Source: Rotaria sordida (Eukaryota; Rotifera; Eurotatoria; Philodinida; Philodinidae). Taken from it: a DNA stretch of 64,000 nt. A model generated the notes under the pieces. That model was not told where the DNA came from. It searched no databases and saw only the letters and a program-made list of their open reading frames with translations. Below are positions 35,601 to 47,594 of the stretch, piece by piece (the stretch's first letter is position 1; every line of letters starts with the position of its first letter). The stretch is from assembly GCA_905250125.1 (NCBI GenBank), contig CAJNOL010000381.1:85246-149245 (forward strand). Direction: 5' to 3'. The position numbers and the translations under genes are program-made.

Positions 35601-36868
35601 TTGTCAATGATGCGCAAATCAACAAGTAGATATATAAATATATCTATATTGTATTCATTAAATTCATGATAGACAGAAAGAAAAAAAACCAAGCAACAAC
35701 ATCATCAAACGGATGTTGCATTTGTCCGTATCCGTCCGGTTGTAGAACAAGTGATGATGAATGAATTCACACATGCAAATTTGACCACCATCACTACTAT
35801 AGTATTTGCATTGATTAAATGTAGCATCACACAGTAGTAGTTGTAATAGACAAGATGAGACACAAAGAGAAGATCAATACGTTGTCGTTGTCGTCGTCGT
35901 TGTGCTCCACCCCCTTTTCCTTCCTCACACACATATATATATATATATACTTTTTATTTCGTTACACCATTTTTGCTATCGTACCCCCTGATGAGTTGTC
36001 GCCTGAAAGAGATAGAGTAATCAAATCTACACGCTGTCGATTCTATAGGAAAAAGAAAGATTTGATCTAATGAAGTGTTTCATATTGTAATTTTGTTCTC
36101 TTGTTCAATTAAATATACAATTGCGATCAAAGAAACAAATACTTTTGAGTTTATTACAAATATATGAAGTTGCTACATAAAATAAAATGATGAATATCTG
36201 TTTTGTTGTAGTTACTATTAATCTTATTTACAATTGAATTTAGAAAAGAATTTTGATTCGACAATATTGTCATCTATATATATATATATTTATTAGATCG
36301 AATAAATTTCATTTTGAATAACATTATTTCTCATTTAAAAAGACTTCATTTGAATGAAATAATAATATATCAATGAGTAAAGAGTAACTTAGTAAAGTGA
36401 AAAATGATTAACATTTTCTCTTTCGCTCTCTTTACCCAAGAGAATTCAATGTGCCGACACACATATAGAAAGTGAGTAAAAGACAAAACTATTGGTGTCA
36501 TTTTTATTGATGATGATGATGAGATAAGAGAGAAAAAGAGAAACATATATGTATATATACATCTCTACATTGTAAAAGTATGATTTTTTATCAACATTAT
36601 CGATTGGATTTCAGGTATGAATCAAATTAAAAATGCACAGAATAATATTTCATGGAAATTTTCTTTTTTCACACTATCTCATTTGCTTATTATCAATGGT
36701 TTTTTTCTCTCTTGCTCTGTCTCCCTTGTTCTTTTCTTATTCTGATTTTTGACATTCGTCCATATAAACCAGACTCAAAGGCATTTTTCGTACGAAAGTC
36801 ACGTCGCAGCGATAACGCGCAGACAAGATGATAAAGAGGCCTCTAATTGTCCGATGATGCTTTCTCCT

Positions 36869-36903
<35 letters not shown>

Positions 36904-37291
36904 CTCTCTCTCTCTGGTTAGTTGCACATCCATATAGAACAATATCCGATACTAGTACCACCCACGGAGCAAATCAGATTTATTCTTTTAATTCTCTCTT
37001 CTACACACGATTAATAACAGGCGGTTCTCTTTTGCTCAAATCTTGTCTGTTTACATGCTTTTCCTTTATAGTCACATCTCTCATTTTTTTTTTTCTTCTA
37101 TAACATGGAATGCATTTCTATAGTAAAAAAAAAACGAGAAAGAGAGAAAAAAAGAACAGACAAATATTGAGAAGAGAAAGTAAATGATTCTTTTCTCTTC
37201 TCGTTCTCTCTCTCTCTCCCTCTCTGTTTCTCTTTTATCCTTTGAGTTTCTTTTTTTTTTCAAACAAACAAACGTTTACTAAAGAAAAACG
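32672..37291. other. Divergent intergenic region, CAT gene / bHLH-PAS gene
   Basis: At 4.6 kb this is the largest spacer without an obvious element. It is AT-rich, with scattered TATATA runs, a short GGTC repeat (about 35030-35040), CT microsatellites near 36872 and 37205, and purine/pyrimidine tracts just upstream of the bHLH-PAS start. It probably holds that gene's regulatory sequence. No coding frame is supported. Confidence 0.4.
36872..36916. repeat. (CT)n microsatellite
   Basis: A CT dinucleotide run with one TATCC interruption, about 400 nt upstream of the bHLH-PAS start. A second, shorter run lies at about 37205-37225. Confidence 0.85.
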
Positions 37292-38238
37292 ATGGCATCT
37301 TGGTGGCATCCACAACAACAACAACAACAACAACAGATAGGTGAACCATTTGATTATCATCATCATCCTCCTCCTCCTCCTCCTTCACAACCAATGGTAC
37401 CATCACAATTTTTTTATGATTCACATATGATTATGGTTGAAGGTGCAAATAATGATGAATATATAATGCATACAACAAACAATGGAAATATGAATGATTC
37501 AACTTCAATGGATTATCATCATCGTCGAAATTGGTTTAACGGGTAAATGGAAATAAAAAAATAAAGAAAGAAAACAAACGTAGATATTTTTGACAAATGG
37601 TTGACATTGAGAATGAACAGAAGGATAACTCAGTACTGAAACTAGGGGAAAATTCATTATGTGAACGAAATTCAGAAGCAGAGGAAAGGAAAACTTCATG
37701 TTCCACACATTTTCCATAAGTTATGCCCTTGAGAACGACAAAAACAAACTTTTAATTCAATTAAAATTATTCTCAAAAATTTGATTGGATGTTTCAATAA
37801 ATAAATTGACCATTCATATTCATTTGTTTTTTCTTTTTTTTTTGTAGAAATAATAATGATGATCGTAAAGCAAAATCTCGTGTAGCAGCAAAACATCGTC
37901 GTAGTGCAGAAAATAAAGAATTTACTGATTTGTCAAAATTATTACCATTACAACAACAAATAGCTGCACAACTTGATAAAGCTTCAATTATTCGTTTAAC
38001 AATAAGTTATTTACGTTTACATGAATTTTTATCACATGGTGATCCAGCTTGGCCAAATGAAATAAATGGTATTTTTTTCTTTTCTTTTCTTTTGTTAATC
38101 TGATAGATTTATAGGAATTCTCACTGGATAAGATATCAAATCCCTTGATAAAATTCTTCTTTTTCTATTTAGTACCATCAAGAAAACAAGCATTTAAATT
38201 ATTTAATGCTGATGAAGCATCACAATTATTACAAGTAT

Positions 38239-38271
<33 letters not shown>

Positions 38272-41200
38272 TTGAGTAATTGAATTTTTTATTTTATTTT
38301 ATTTTTATAGTCACTTGATGGTTTTATATTTGCATTAAATTCTGATGGTAGAATATTATATATATCAGAATCTGTTTCAAGTAGTTTAGGTTTATCAATG
38401 GTTGAAATGACAGGAAATTTTATATTTAATTATTTACATGAAGATGATAAAAAAGTATTTGCTGATGCACTTGGTTTTGAATTATTACCACCATCAAGTC
38501 CAACAACAAGTTTAGCTATTGATTTAATTAATTCAGCTAATAATGATTCAGACCTTCTTGATATACCACGTAAGTTTAATAGAATAAATCATTTACTTTT
38601 ATTTTATTCATTGACTAAAAAAAAAAAAAAAGAAAGAGATATGTATATATAAGTATTAATCGACATTCCAATTTATTTTTTTGTGAGAAAGAATGCGAAC
38701 TGCATTTAACATTGATCTGACATGGTGATGTGCTCTTTTGCTCTTACTATAGTGGTATATTTAGATTTATTTATAAAATAATCAAGAGACAAGATATTGA
38801 TATCTTGTTGTTTAATAGAAGAAAATTATAAAACTTATCTTCGTTTTCTAATTACCGACGAGAAAAAGATCCCCCAAGTGATAAGTTGCTTTCGAGCTGG
38901 GACTATATTCAATCGATAGAGCCTAGTAAGGAGATAAACGCTCTAGAGTGGTTCGAGCTGCTGGACTTTTGTTACTGAGATTTTTAATGTTTAGTAGATT
39001 TTTCCTGTAGGACTTCAGTTTCCAAGCGAAAGCATAGTTTTGAATTTTGATCGGAAGCTTTGCCCACACAGAGGTACCGATTAGATTAATTTTTAAAAAA
39101 GTTTTAGAATTTTTTGATCAAGTATCTTCGAGATATGAATCTTTCAAAATATCCATATTTATTACAATAATCATGGTAAAGTGCTTACATTTTAAAAAAC
39201 TCCTCATCTTAGAGAAATTTAGTAGAAAAATTCTGAAAATTTTTTCTTTAATCTAATCTAATCGGATGCCTCTATGTGGACTAAATTTCACGCGAGAATT
39301 CAAAAGTATAATTTCGCTTGATAATTGGAATCATACAGGAAAAAACTACTGAAAATTCGATATTTCAGCAACAAAGGTCCAGCAGCTTAAATCACGCTAG
39401 AGTATTTATTTAGTCACTAGACCCTATCGATTGAGTATAGTTCTAGCTTAAAAGCATTTTATCACTGGGCAATCTTCGCTCGTTAGACAATAGAGAAGTA
39501 AGTTTAGACATAACGAAGATGAACCCATCGAATGATTTGCTTGTAATGATTTATATTCTAAAAATGTATTGTTAATTAAAATAAGTCAATCATTGTTAGA
39601 GATATACACGACAATATTTTTTTGACTACCTTAATATTGAGAAAAATCATGACATACTATTACTGCATGAATTCTAAAAATTTCTTAAACTCCTTTAAGA
39701 GTTTTGCTTGAAATCATCTCATACACGAGACGATTGTTTCAAAAAACAATATAAAAATTGGAAGAAGAAGAAGAATATGCCTGCCTTTCGGTATGAGGTG
39801 CTGCCTAACGGTAGATTCAATAGCTTAATATCTTTCCCACGACTAATATTAGTTGTAACTCTAGACAGAAGGCCAGTCTAACACAGGGTTCTTGAGCTTC
39901 TCATTCACACTAACTAGTCACAACGTAGTCAGCATGCCATTTAACGGATGATCAAAGACAAATAGCCATTAGTGACTTGTCCAGGATCATTCCATGACTG
40001 ATGATACTGACATTTGAACACAGTACTTGGTGAGTTTGTGTCGAACTATGCAGTCACTCATGAGGAAATCGTTCAAAGTGATTTACTGGTTTTAAGACCA
40101 CATTTTTGAACATTTATAGAAGACCTCTTGACTAGAACCATTGTAAAAGGATTTGGATTCATATTGAGACTTGATCGAAATTTCGAGTTTTTAGTAAGTA
40201 TTTCCTATAAAGAACCTTCAGTTGTTCAACGAAATCTGATTTTCGAATTTTGATATGCGCAACATTTCAGAGTCAAAATTCAAAAATTAGATTTCGCTGA
40301 ATAATTGGGAGTTCTATATAGAGAAAATTCACTAAAGAACTCGGAGTCTCGATCAAGTCTCTCAATATGAATTCAAATCCTTTTACAATTATTTTAGTTG
40401 AGAAGTTCTCTCTATATGCTCAAAAGCAGTGAATCACTTCGAACGATTTTCTCGTCATGCTATGGCGACGCAGATCAAACTATCACGGTCGATACATGAT
40501 ATACTTGAGAGCAATGCATACTATTAGAGATCGAAATTTCAAATAAAAAACAGTCATTTATATCTTTCTCATTTTAATATATATATTTTTTTTCTAGCTG
40601 ATCAATGTCCACGAATGCAAGCACCTACGGATGGTACTCGTTTTAATAAAAAATCTTTATGTGTTCGAATGCGATCAAGTTTAACAAAACGAGCACCAAA
40701 TATGAAAACACCTGGTTATCGAGTGAGAAAAAACAAACAAAATCTTCTTGTTTTCTTTTTTGTCTAAATTCTTTTATATTGAAAAATTTTTCAATAGTCA
40801 ATACAAATCATTGGTGAATATCGTTGGTTACATCCAGATTATCGTCGTGTCTCACATAATGGTGATCATCTATTAGGTTTTGTTGGTACAGCAATAATAC
40901 CAAATTTAAGTCCATCACAAAATGAATTTCCTATTCCTGAACATCAAAATGTTATTCGACTTGATGAAAATTTACATATAACTCATATGGATGATAAGTT
41001 AGTATTTTTCTTTATTAAATAATTTATTTATTGAAACAAAAAAATAGATTACAACGAATATTAAATTGGAATTTGACATATGCAACATCATCGCTTTATC
41101 TTTACGTACATCCTGATGATTTATTATCATTATCAGCAGTTCATCGAGATTGTAAATAAAACAAATTATTTTATTTAAATGAAACATTTCTGTTTTTTTT

Positions 41201-42128
41201 TGTTGTTTCATAGTACCATCACGACAACAACTTGTATTAAATGTTGTTCGATTACAAATGAATGTTATTATGCCATCATCATCATCACAACATCAACGTA
41301 AAACAAATGGTAATAATAACAATAGTAATAATATTATTATAGAACAAAAATGGATTTGGTGTGATTTACTTGCTACAATGATGCAATCAAAAACAAATGA
41401 TGAAAATTTTGTTATACTTGTTGTAGAAATTATTGGGTATAAGAGAAAAAAAAAGATAATAGAATATTTTACAAATTAATATATATATATATATATTTTT
41501 GTATAGAGTGGATGATGGGCATGTTATACCAGTTATTGATGAAGAACTTGAGAATGGTTTGTTGTCTTTTTTTTCTTCAGCTTAAAAAAAAATATAATTA
41601 TTATTTTTTGTTTTAGAATATGCTACTCGAGTTTCTTATCGATCACAAGTAAGTCCAGCTGATGTCATTGAATCTTCACCACCTACAGGTCCATCTCGAG
41701 TTTCTATTAAACAACAACAACAACGACAACAATCTCCTTATCCCAGTGAACAACAACAACAACAACAACAACAACAAACATGTTTCTATCCATCACCACC
41801 ACCACCTTCATCATTCACTTCATCTTCCCCACATCATCGTCATTTACCATCAACATCAACACCAAGTCCAAGTCCATCATCTCCACATTCACCATTACCT
41901 ACAAGTCGACCATCAGTTATTATGACTAAAAGCATGCATCATCCTTCTCATCATCAACAACATTATCATCCATATCGTCATTATGATTGTAATGCATTTG
42001 CACAGCAACAGTATTCATTACCAACAACAACAACAACAACAACAAATGAACAATGGTATTATCCATCGACAAATATTACTGGAGATAATTTTCCTATATA
42101 TCAGCATCCACATCATCATTCGAGTTAA
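37292..42128 (+). CDS. bHLH-PAS transcription factor, Trachealess/NPAS1/NPAS3 type
   Basis: Ten exons, join(37292..37542, 37848..38068, 38173..38234, 38311..38569, 40598..40722, 40798..40997, 41048..41151, 41214..41436, 41507..41556, 41617..42128), give 668 aa. Residues about 85-145 form the bHLH region: SRVAAKHRRSAENKEF basic part, then LPLQQQIAAQLDKASIIRLT and SYLRLHEF..GDPAWP, the last typical of the Trh/NPAS1/3 branch rather than SIM or HIF. PAS-A starts near 179 (SLDGFIFALNSDGRILYISE). CVRMRSSLTKRAP and the following GEYRWLHP lead into a PAS-B-like part (about 340-460). The tail is rich in Gln, His, Ser and Pro. It should dimerise with ARNT-type partners in the nucleus. PAS-B is weaker than the rest. 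Intron 4 (2,028 nt) is full of inverted repeats. Confidence 0.88.
38858..39484. repeat. Foldback in bHLH-PAS intron 4, proximal
   Basis: Two arms of about 200 bp (about 38858-39085 and 39258-39484) are inverted copies. CGACGAGAAAAAGAT...AAGTGATAA is mirrored by TTATCACT...ATCTTCGCTCG; ATCGATAG..CCTAGT by ACTAGACCCTATCGAT; and GCTGCTGGACTTTTGT by ACAAAGGTCCAGCAGCT. No target duplication was identified. Confidence 0.75.
39767..40048 (-). repeat. Dispersed repeat R1, copy b
   Basis: Inverted copy of the repeat at 2462-2795. It sits between the two foldbacks of the same intron. Substitutions are spread over the whole length, so the copies are old. Confidence 0.7.
40059..40459. repeat. Foldback in bHLH-PAS intron 4, distal
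   Basis: Arms about 40059-40258 and 40265-40459 are nearly adjacent inverted copies with only a few bases between them, so the whole 400 bp is one long palindrome. Blocks include CATGAGGAAATCGTTC.AAGTG, TTGTAAAAGGATTTG.ATTCATATTGAGA and CAACGAAATCT.ATTTT.GAATTTTGA. Confidence 0.8.
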
Positions 42129-44790
42129 AAATCTATTTGTCTTTAGCGACCGTCCTTATTTTTTTACATTTTATTTCGCATGCTCATATTGTGATTGATC
42201 GTTTTTTTTTCTTTCTTTTTGTCGAGTTAATAACAACTGTATCTTATATATATATATAAATGTCGATGTATTATTGTTGAGTGGAACAGTAGCAAAAAAA
42301 AAAAGAACTAATATCCAGGCTCGAGTTGTACATTCTTCTTTTTTTTTTTAAATAAAATAAATTCAGCTGAATTCAAGTTAATGTTAAATTTATATTATAT
42401 ATATATATGAATAAAATAAATATAATATGTATTTGAAATTTTTTATTTTATATATCGATGTATAAAGATAATAAAAACTTGGAATATAGGTTAATGCAAA
42501 TAAGAAAAAAAAAGAATAATATTGAATGATAAAGAGATGTTTAGCATGAACCTTGAAAATCATTTTCATTTTGATATTAATTATGCATCTTTTTATGTAA
42601 CTTCAAAATGATGCTATTTACATAACAAATATTATGAAGATACAACCTTTTTCCTTTTTGATAGCATTCTAAGAATATTTAGTAGTGAATTATAAGTAAC
42701 TTATACATGTCAATAGAATATTTTTGCAAATGAGGATAATTTTAAATAATACAGAAAATATTCATTAATTTAGTTCATATTCATTATCATCTATATATTA
42801 TCATATGAAGATTTTATTTTAAAAGAATGATGTTTTAATTGATTAAAAAGAAAAAGTAGTTTAAAAATGTGTTTTTATTTAGTTATCGAATAGTCTTGTT
42901 CATTTGTATTTTGTAATACAAATCAAAAGTACACAAAATTAACATTCTATATCTGAATCGAAATTTCTAGTTCAAACAGAACGCGTCATTGTACCAATAA
43001 AGTATAATCTTCAAGTTGTCTTTGATTGCATGATATTCTTATGGTATTTCATCCGTATTTAGCTTTCGAACAGACTTGAAGAATAAGTATGTGAGATACT
43101 CAGACATCGACGACGGAGTAGTATATCAAAGTTTTGTGATTTTTCTTTTTTTGATATGTTGTTGATGGTGATAATTTCAATAATCTCTGAAATTTTCAAT
43201 TTGATTTGATTACTTCTTCCACCAGCATTATTCAAAATACTCATGAGATTTTTGATTTTCTGATTTTTTTTAATCATTTGTTGCAAATTTTCTTCGAAAA
43301 AATAACTTTTATCTTTATGATCTTTTAATTATAATTATTAATAATTTCTACTACTACCTAGGAAATTTGAGAGACTTTCTTTAATTAAATATAAAATATA
43401 TTGATATTGTAAACAGAGCCTTATATTTTATCCTTTTAGACAATTTATTAGCAAAATGCTAATTGAGCGTGTTTTATGTAGCAACGATAAAATCCTTGAT
43501 ATTTCCATTAGTGATAGAGCTTGAAAAGTTCTATCATCTGTTGTATTTAGCAATTTTGTACCATGAGAAAAATCAATTGTCTTTTTCCTATTATTTATAA
43601 GATATATTTGAAGCTTCCAACCTATTTTCCATAGGTTATACTTTCTTAACTGCTTTAAGTTTTCTTGTATGGTTATCTTTTTGTTATGGATAATATGAGA
43701 GTATGCAATTACTAACCCAGACCTTGAATATTTTTAGTGTTAACAAAAAAGATAATACGTCAAGAGAGAGGGGCAACTTTCATAGAAAATAGCATTAAAA
43801 AAAGGCAAGTATTTTCAGATTTTGATTGTGAAAAGCAGAAATAAATCTTATATTTGCAATAAGCATACAAAACTATACTAGAAAGCATATCTTTCACCGA
43901 AAAATATTTCCCATCGAAATTTCACCTGTAAGAGAGTACAGGATAAATTTTTTTAGGTGAATGATTGAGTAGAAGTATAGTAAAAGTTTTCATAAGAAAT
44001 ATTTCAAGATAAAAAGTATGTTTTTTTGATGTAGTGTTGCATGTTGATTATGTATATAAGGTTTATTGCTGATACAAGTCAACTTTTCGCAACTAAAATC
44101 TGGAAATACTCTCGTTTTCATGCTAATGAATGAGCTAAAGATTTTGAGAGAAAATGTTTGTTTATTTCTGATCCCCTGGAAAGCGTTTCCAATGAGTTAA
44201 AAGTGATAGGTTAGCATCAAAATTTTGTTCACTTTTCGGATGTGTACTTAGAAATTTTGCCTCAATTGTGTTTGAGTATAGTACGGAAATATTTGAAAGG
44301 TTCAAAAAGTCAAATTGACGAGTAAACCAACCAACTTTTGCTAATTCGCCTAAATTTCTTTTCGAAATGCTAAAAATTATTTGAGTCGATCTTTTTTTGT
44401 CGAGAGGATACTTCGTTACATAATTTTACATTGAAATAAGTGGTAAACTTTATTCAAGTGAAATTATACAAACTTTGTCGACAGCTCCTTTCTATGCCGA
44501 ACGATTTGTGATCGAAAAGTCCATTTTTCAAATATGAGTGTTTAACAAAAATGAAAATTGAAATATCCTGTCGAAAGGGATTGGTGAAAGTTGAGCACGA
44601 GGAAAGATAAGCACGGAAATGGAAATTAATTTCGACATGGCATTAATAAGCAGACGAATGCTGAGTGTAGATGTAGGTGGGGAAAGGAGTGTAGAGAGGG
44701 TAGGTAAAAGTGAGTGCAGGTGAGGATGTGCAAGTGGGTGCCGATGGAATGGACAGTTGAGTAGAGGTAGATATGTGAGGGTCGGTGAGG

Positions 44791-44801
44791 TAGCCGAGTG
44801 G
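44791..44801 (+). other. tRNA A-box-like motif
   Basis: TAGCCGAGTGG, followed by TTA, matches the internal A box and D arm of tRNA-Ser/Leu genes. No B box or acceptor stem could be found at a plausible distance, so this is at most a tRNA-derived relic in the repeat. Confidence 0.25.
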
Positions 44802-44999
44802 TTATGAATGTGCGTCGATGGACGGGTTATATGGATGTGAATAGGGATCAAGTTGTTATATACATCTTGCGAGCTCATAGCCACCTATCCCATTCACACC
44901 CACACTCACTTGCATCTACACCAACTCACCTTCACCAACGGTCACCCACTCTACATCTACGCTCAGCATTCGTCTGCCCCGAAGGGGAAACAGCAGGGA

Positions 45000-45350
45000 T
45001 TTCAGTTGTGAAATCTTGAAAGTCTGTTGAAGTCCTATAAAATCTCTTAAAATCTTTAGAAATTTCTTAAAACTTTTTGAAGTTTCGTAAAGCCTTTTGA
45101 AGTCTTGCAAAGTCTTGAAATCTTGAAGTCTGTGGGTTTTTTTCTGGTTATGAAATCCCTTATAGTCTCATGAAATCTTTTGAAGTCTTTGGAAGTCCGA
45201 TGCAGTCTCATGAAGTCTTATGAAGTTCCATGAAGCCTTTGGGAGTCTCTTGAAGTTCCGAAAATTCCTTTGAAGTTCTTAAAAGTCTTTCGAAATCTTT
45301 CAAAAATTTGAAGTTTCTGATGTTGAAATCTCTTGAAATCTTAAAATCAG
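45000..45350. repeat. Degenerate GAAGTCTT-type tandem array
   Basis: Units of roughly 9-15 nt built on TGAAGTCTTT / TGAAATCTCT repeat across about 350 bp. A separate CTTTCCGTGCTCAA / CTTTCCGTGCTTAT array follows at about 45395-45543. Confidence 0.7.
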
Positions 45351-47594
45351 CTGTGTTCCCCCCCGGGCTGCCCATTATCACCATGTCTAAAGTAATTTCC
45401 CTTTTCGTGCTCAACTTTCCGGTGTTGAACTTTCCTTGTGCTTATCTTCCCGGTGCTTAACTTTCCGTGCTTATCTTTCTCTGTGCTCAACTTTCCGTGC
45501 TTAACTTTCCGTGCTCATCTTTCCTCGTGCTCAACTTTCCGGTTCCCCCTCTCGTACTATCCACAATAAAAAGGTAGCCATGCAAAAAACTTTAACCAGT
45601 CAAGAAAGTGTAACCTATGGGAAATAGGCTGACAACTTCAAATATATCTTATGAATAATAGAAAAAAGATGATGGTTCTTATAAATAGTAATTGTTTTTT
45701 CGGATGGTACAGAATTGTTAAATACATCAGACGGCAGAACTTTTCAAGTTCTATCGTCTGATGGAAATATCAAGGATTCCATTGTTGCTACATAAAATGC
45801 ACTCAACTAATATTTTGCTAATAAAATGTATAAAAAGGATAAAATAGAGCTCTACTTACGATATCAATATATTTTATATTTAACTAAAGATAATCTCTGA
45901 AATTTCGTAGGTATTGGTAGAACCCATGAATAATTGTAATTAAGAGATTATAAAGACAAAAATCATTTTTTTTAAAGAAAATTTACAAGAAACGATTAAA
46001 ACACATCAGAAAATTAAAAATTTCATGAGTATTGCGAATAGTACTGTTGAAAAAAATAAACAGATCGAATTGAAAATTTCAGAGATCACTATATTGAGTT
46101 TTTTAACAAAATCTGGAATAATATTTGTTGATGATAGATCATTGTATGCTACATTGATTATATTCATTAGTTCACGTTCTGACTCAAAACTCTTTAATTT
46201 TCTGTTGAATAATAATATGAACTAGAAAATGTGATCGATGAAGCACACAATAACCTATCATCAGCAAATACTAGTCCAGATTGTATTGAAAAAAACACAA
46301 ACGATATGTCAACACTACATCTTTATTGGAAATTTTTATATTTATTAGAAGCATCTACTTTTACACTTGTCATATATATATATATTAGTAACTTTATTGA
46401 AACCGTAATTATCATTTTTTCGTTGGTAATTTACTTAAGATTGGTATTTATATTTTATTTTTTCAATTTCTTGGTAGTTAATTCCTGGTTTTTTGCATGT
46501 GACAGATATTTTATTAATCGTGAATTAAAAAACAAATTTGTGTCGCTGTGTCCTACGAGCAAAGTTTTATTGTTATTTAAAGATCAGTTGTGACTAGTGT
46601 TAAGAATAATTGCATATCTCCGGAAATTTATAAATTCTCTTCGGCACGCGTTTGGCTCAATAAATAAAAATGACTGATAATTGGAAAATGAGATTTTCAG
46701 AAAAATTCAATATTCTTTATTCTATATCATGTCATTTAGATACAAATGAGAAATAATTCTTCTAAATTCATTTCTAGAAAAAGTAAAATCTAATAAAAAT
46801 AAATTTTATTTGTTTTTTTTTTCTTCTACAGAACATTCGCTTGAAATTCATCAAGTATTTTGATCCTTTGACGGTGCAGATCATTGAGTCTACATGCGAG
46901 AAATGTATGTCAGTTTATATAGAATTTACTTTTAATCTATTCTGTAGATGCCACTGGCTGTTGGCTGAGCATTGTTCTTCTCCTCTTATTCCCTATACTT
47001 TTTTAGCGCGGGTACCTGATCAATTGTTAAAAGAAAGAACAAGTTCCATATATCAATCAAATATATCTGCTCACAAAAATATTTATTGATTCTTTTTGAC
47101 ATAATAAGAACTTTTGGTTTCTTTTGTTGTCAAAAGAAATATCATAATTGGCGTTTTTCTAAACAAAGACAATTTGTACTATAGAAAAACAGATATAACT
47201 GATATTTTCTGTCTCATATAGACTGATCAACAACGAAAGTAAGGGTAATTCTATTTGACGCATAAACATGAGTTTTTTTTTTCTCTTCTTTTTTTTTCCT
47301 CATTCACCCTTCGTTCAGTGCGACAGAAGGGCTAAGCACAAAAAGATATAGCAGCAGCCGGTACCACCACTTCGATATATTCTTTTCTCTTTTTTTTTTT
47401 TTTCTCGTCTAGAAGAGCGAGAGGGAGTGTGTGTGCGTGTATATGAAAGAGAGAGAAAAAAAAAAGAGGAAAATTCTGCTTCTTTTCTCAAAGTAAGTGA
47501 CAACTGGAGTTACTGTTATTTTCGAATCCATCAAGCACATTCATTTGTCTTGTATTTACATCGAACTTATTTACGAAAAGAAAAATACAAAAAT

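Larger units (their letters stand above)
44586..45543. repeat. Nested GT/CA-rich inverted repeat with tandem arrays
   Basis: Inside the 3-kb foldback, AAAGTTGAGCACGAGGAAAG at 44587-44606 is the exact inverse of CTTTCCTCGTGCTCAACTTT near 45522-45541. Within it, AGACGAATGCTGAGTGTAGA is mirrored by TCTACGCTCAGCATTCGTCT near 44957-44976. The interior is much more GC-rich than the window average. Confidence 0.75.
43126..46115. mobile_element. 3-kb foldback element with about 550-bp arms
   Basis: The left arm (about 43126-43690) and right arm (about 45578-46115) are inverted copies. Shared blocks include ATCTCTGAAATTTTCAATT, ATAAAATATATTGATAT, TTTTATGTAGCAAC followed by TCCTTGATATTTCCAT, ACTTGAAAAGTTCT-like sequence and ATAAGATATATTTGAAG. 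The central 1.9 kb holds a second nested inverted repeat and simple arrays (listed separately). No transposase or other enzyme frame is visible, so it appears non-autonomous. Confidence 0.75.
42129..47594. other. Spacer between the bHLH-PAS and PRC1 genes
   Basis: The first 350 nt are the 3' UTR of the bHLH-PAS gene, with AATAAA-type motifs near 42351. Most of the remainder is one large foldback (43126-46115). A 120-codon hydrophobic frame at 46231-46593 and an 82-codon frame at 46841-47089 have no recognisable motif and are not called as genes. The segment 47100-47594 is the promoter side of PRC1. Confidence 0.45.

Noticed and set aside
36737-36961. A minus-strand frame with Arg/Glu repeats
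   Set aside because: It is the translation of the CT microsatellite.
44789-44860. tRNA gene at the TAGCCGAGTGG motif
   Set aside because: No acceptor stem, anticodon arm or B box could be built around it.
46231-46593. A 120-codon hydrophobic frame as a membrane-protein gene
   Set aside because: The composition is explained by AT-rich sequence giving Ile/Phe/Leu/Tyr. There is no motif, no conserved start context and no spliced partner.
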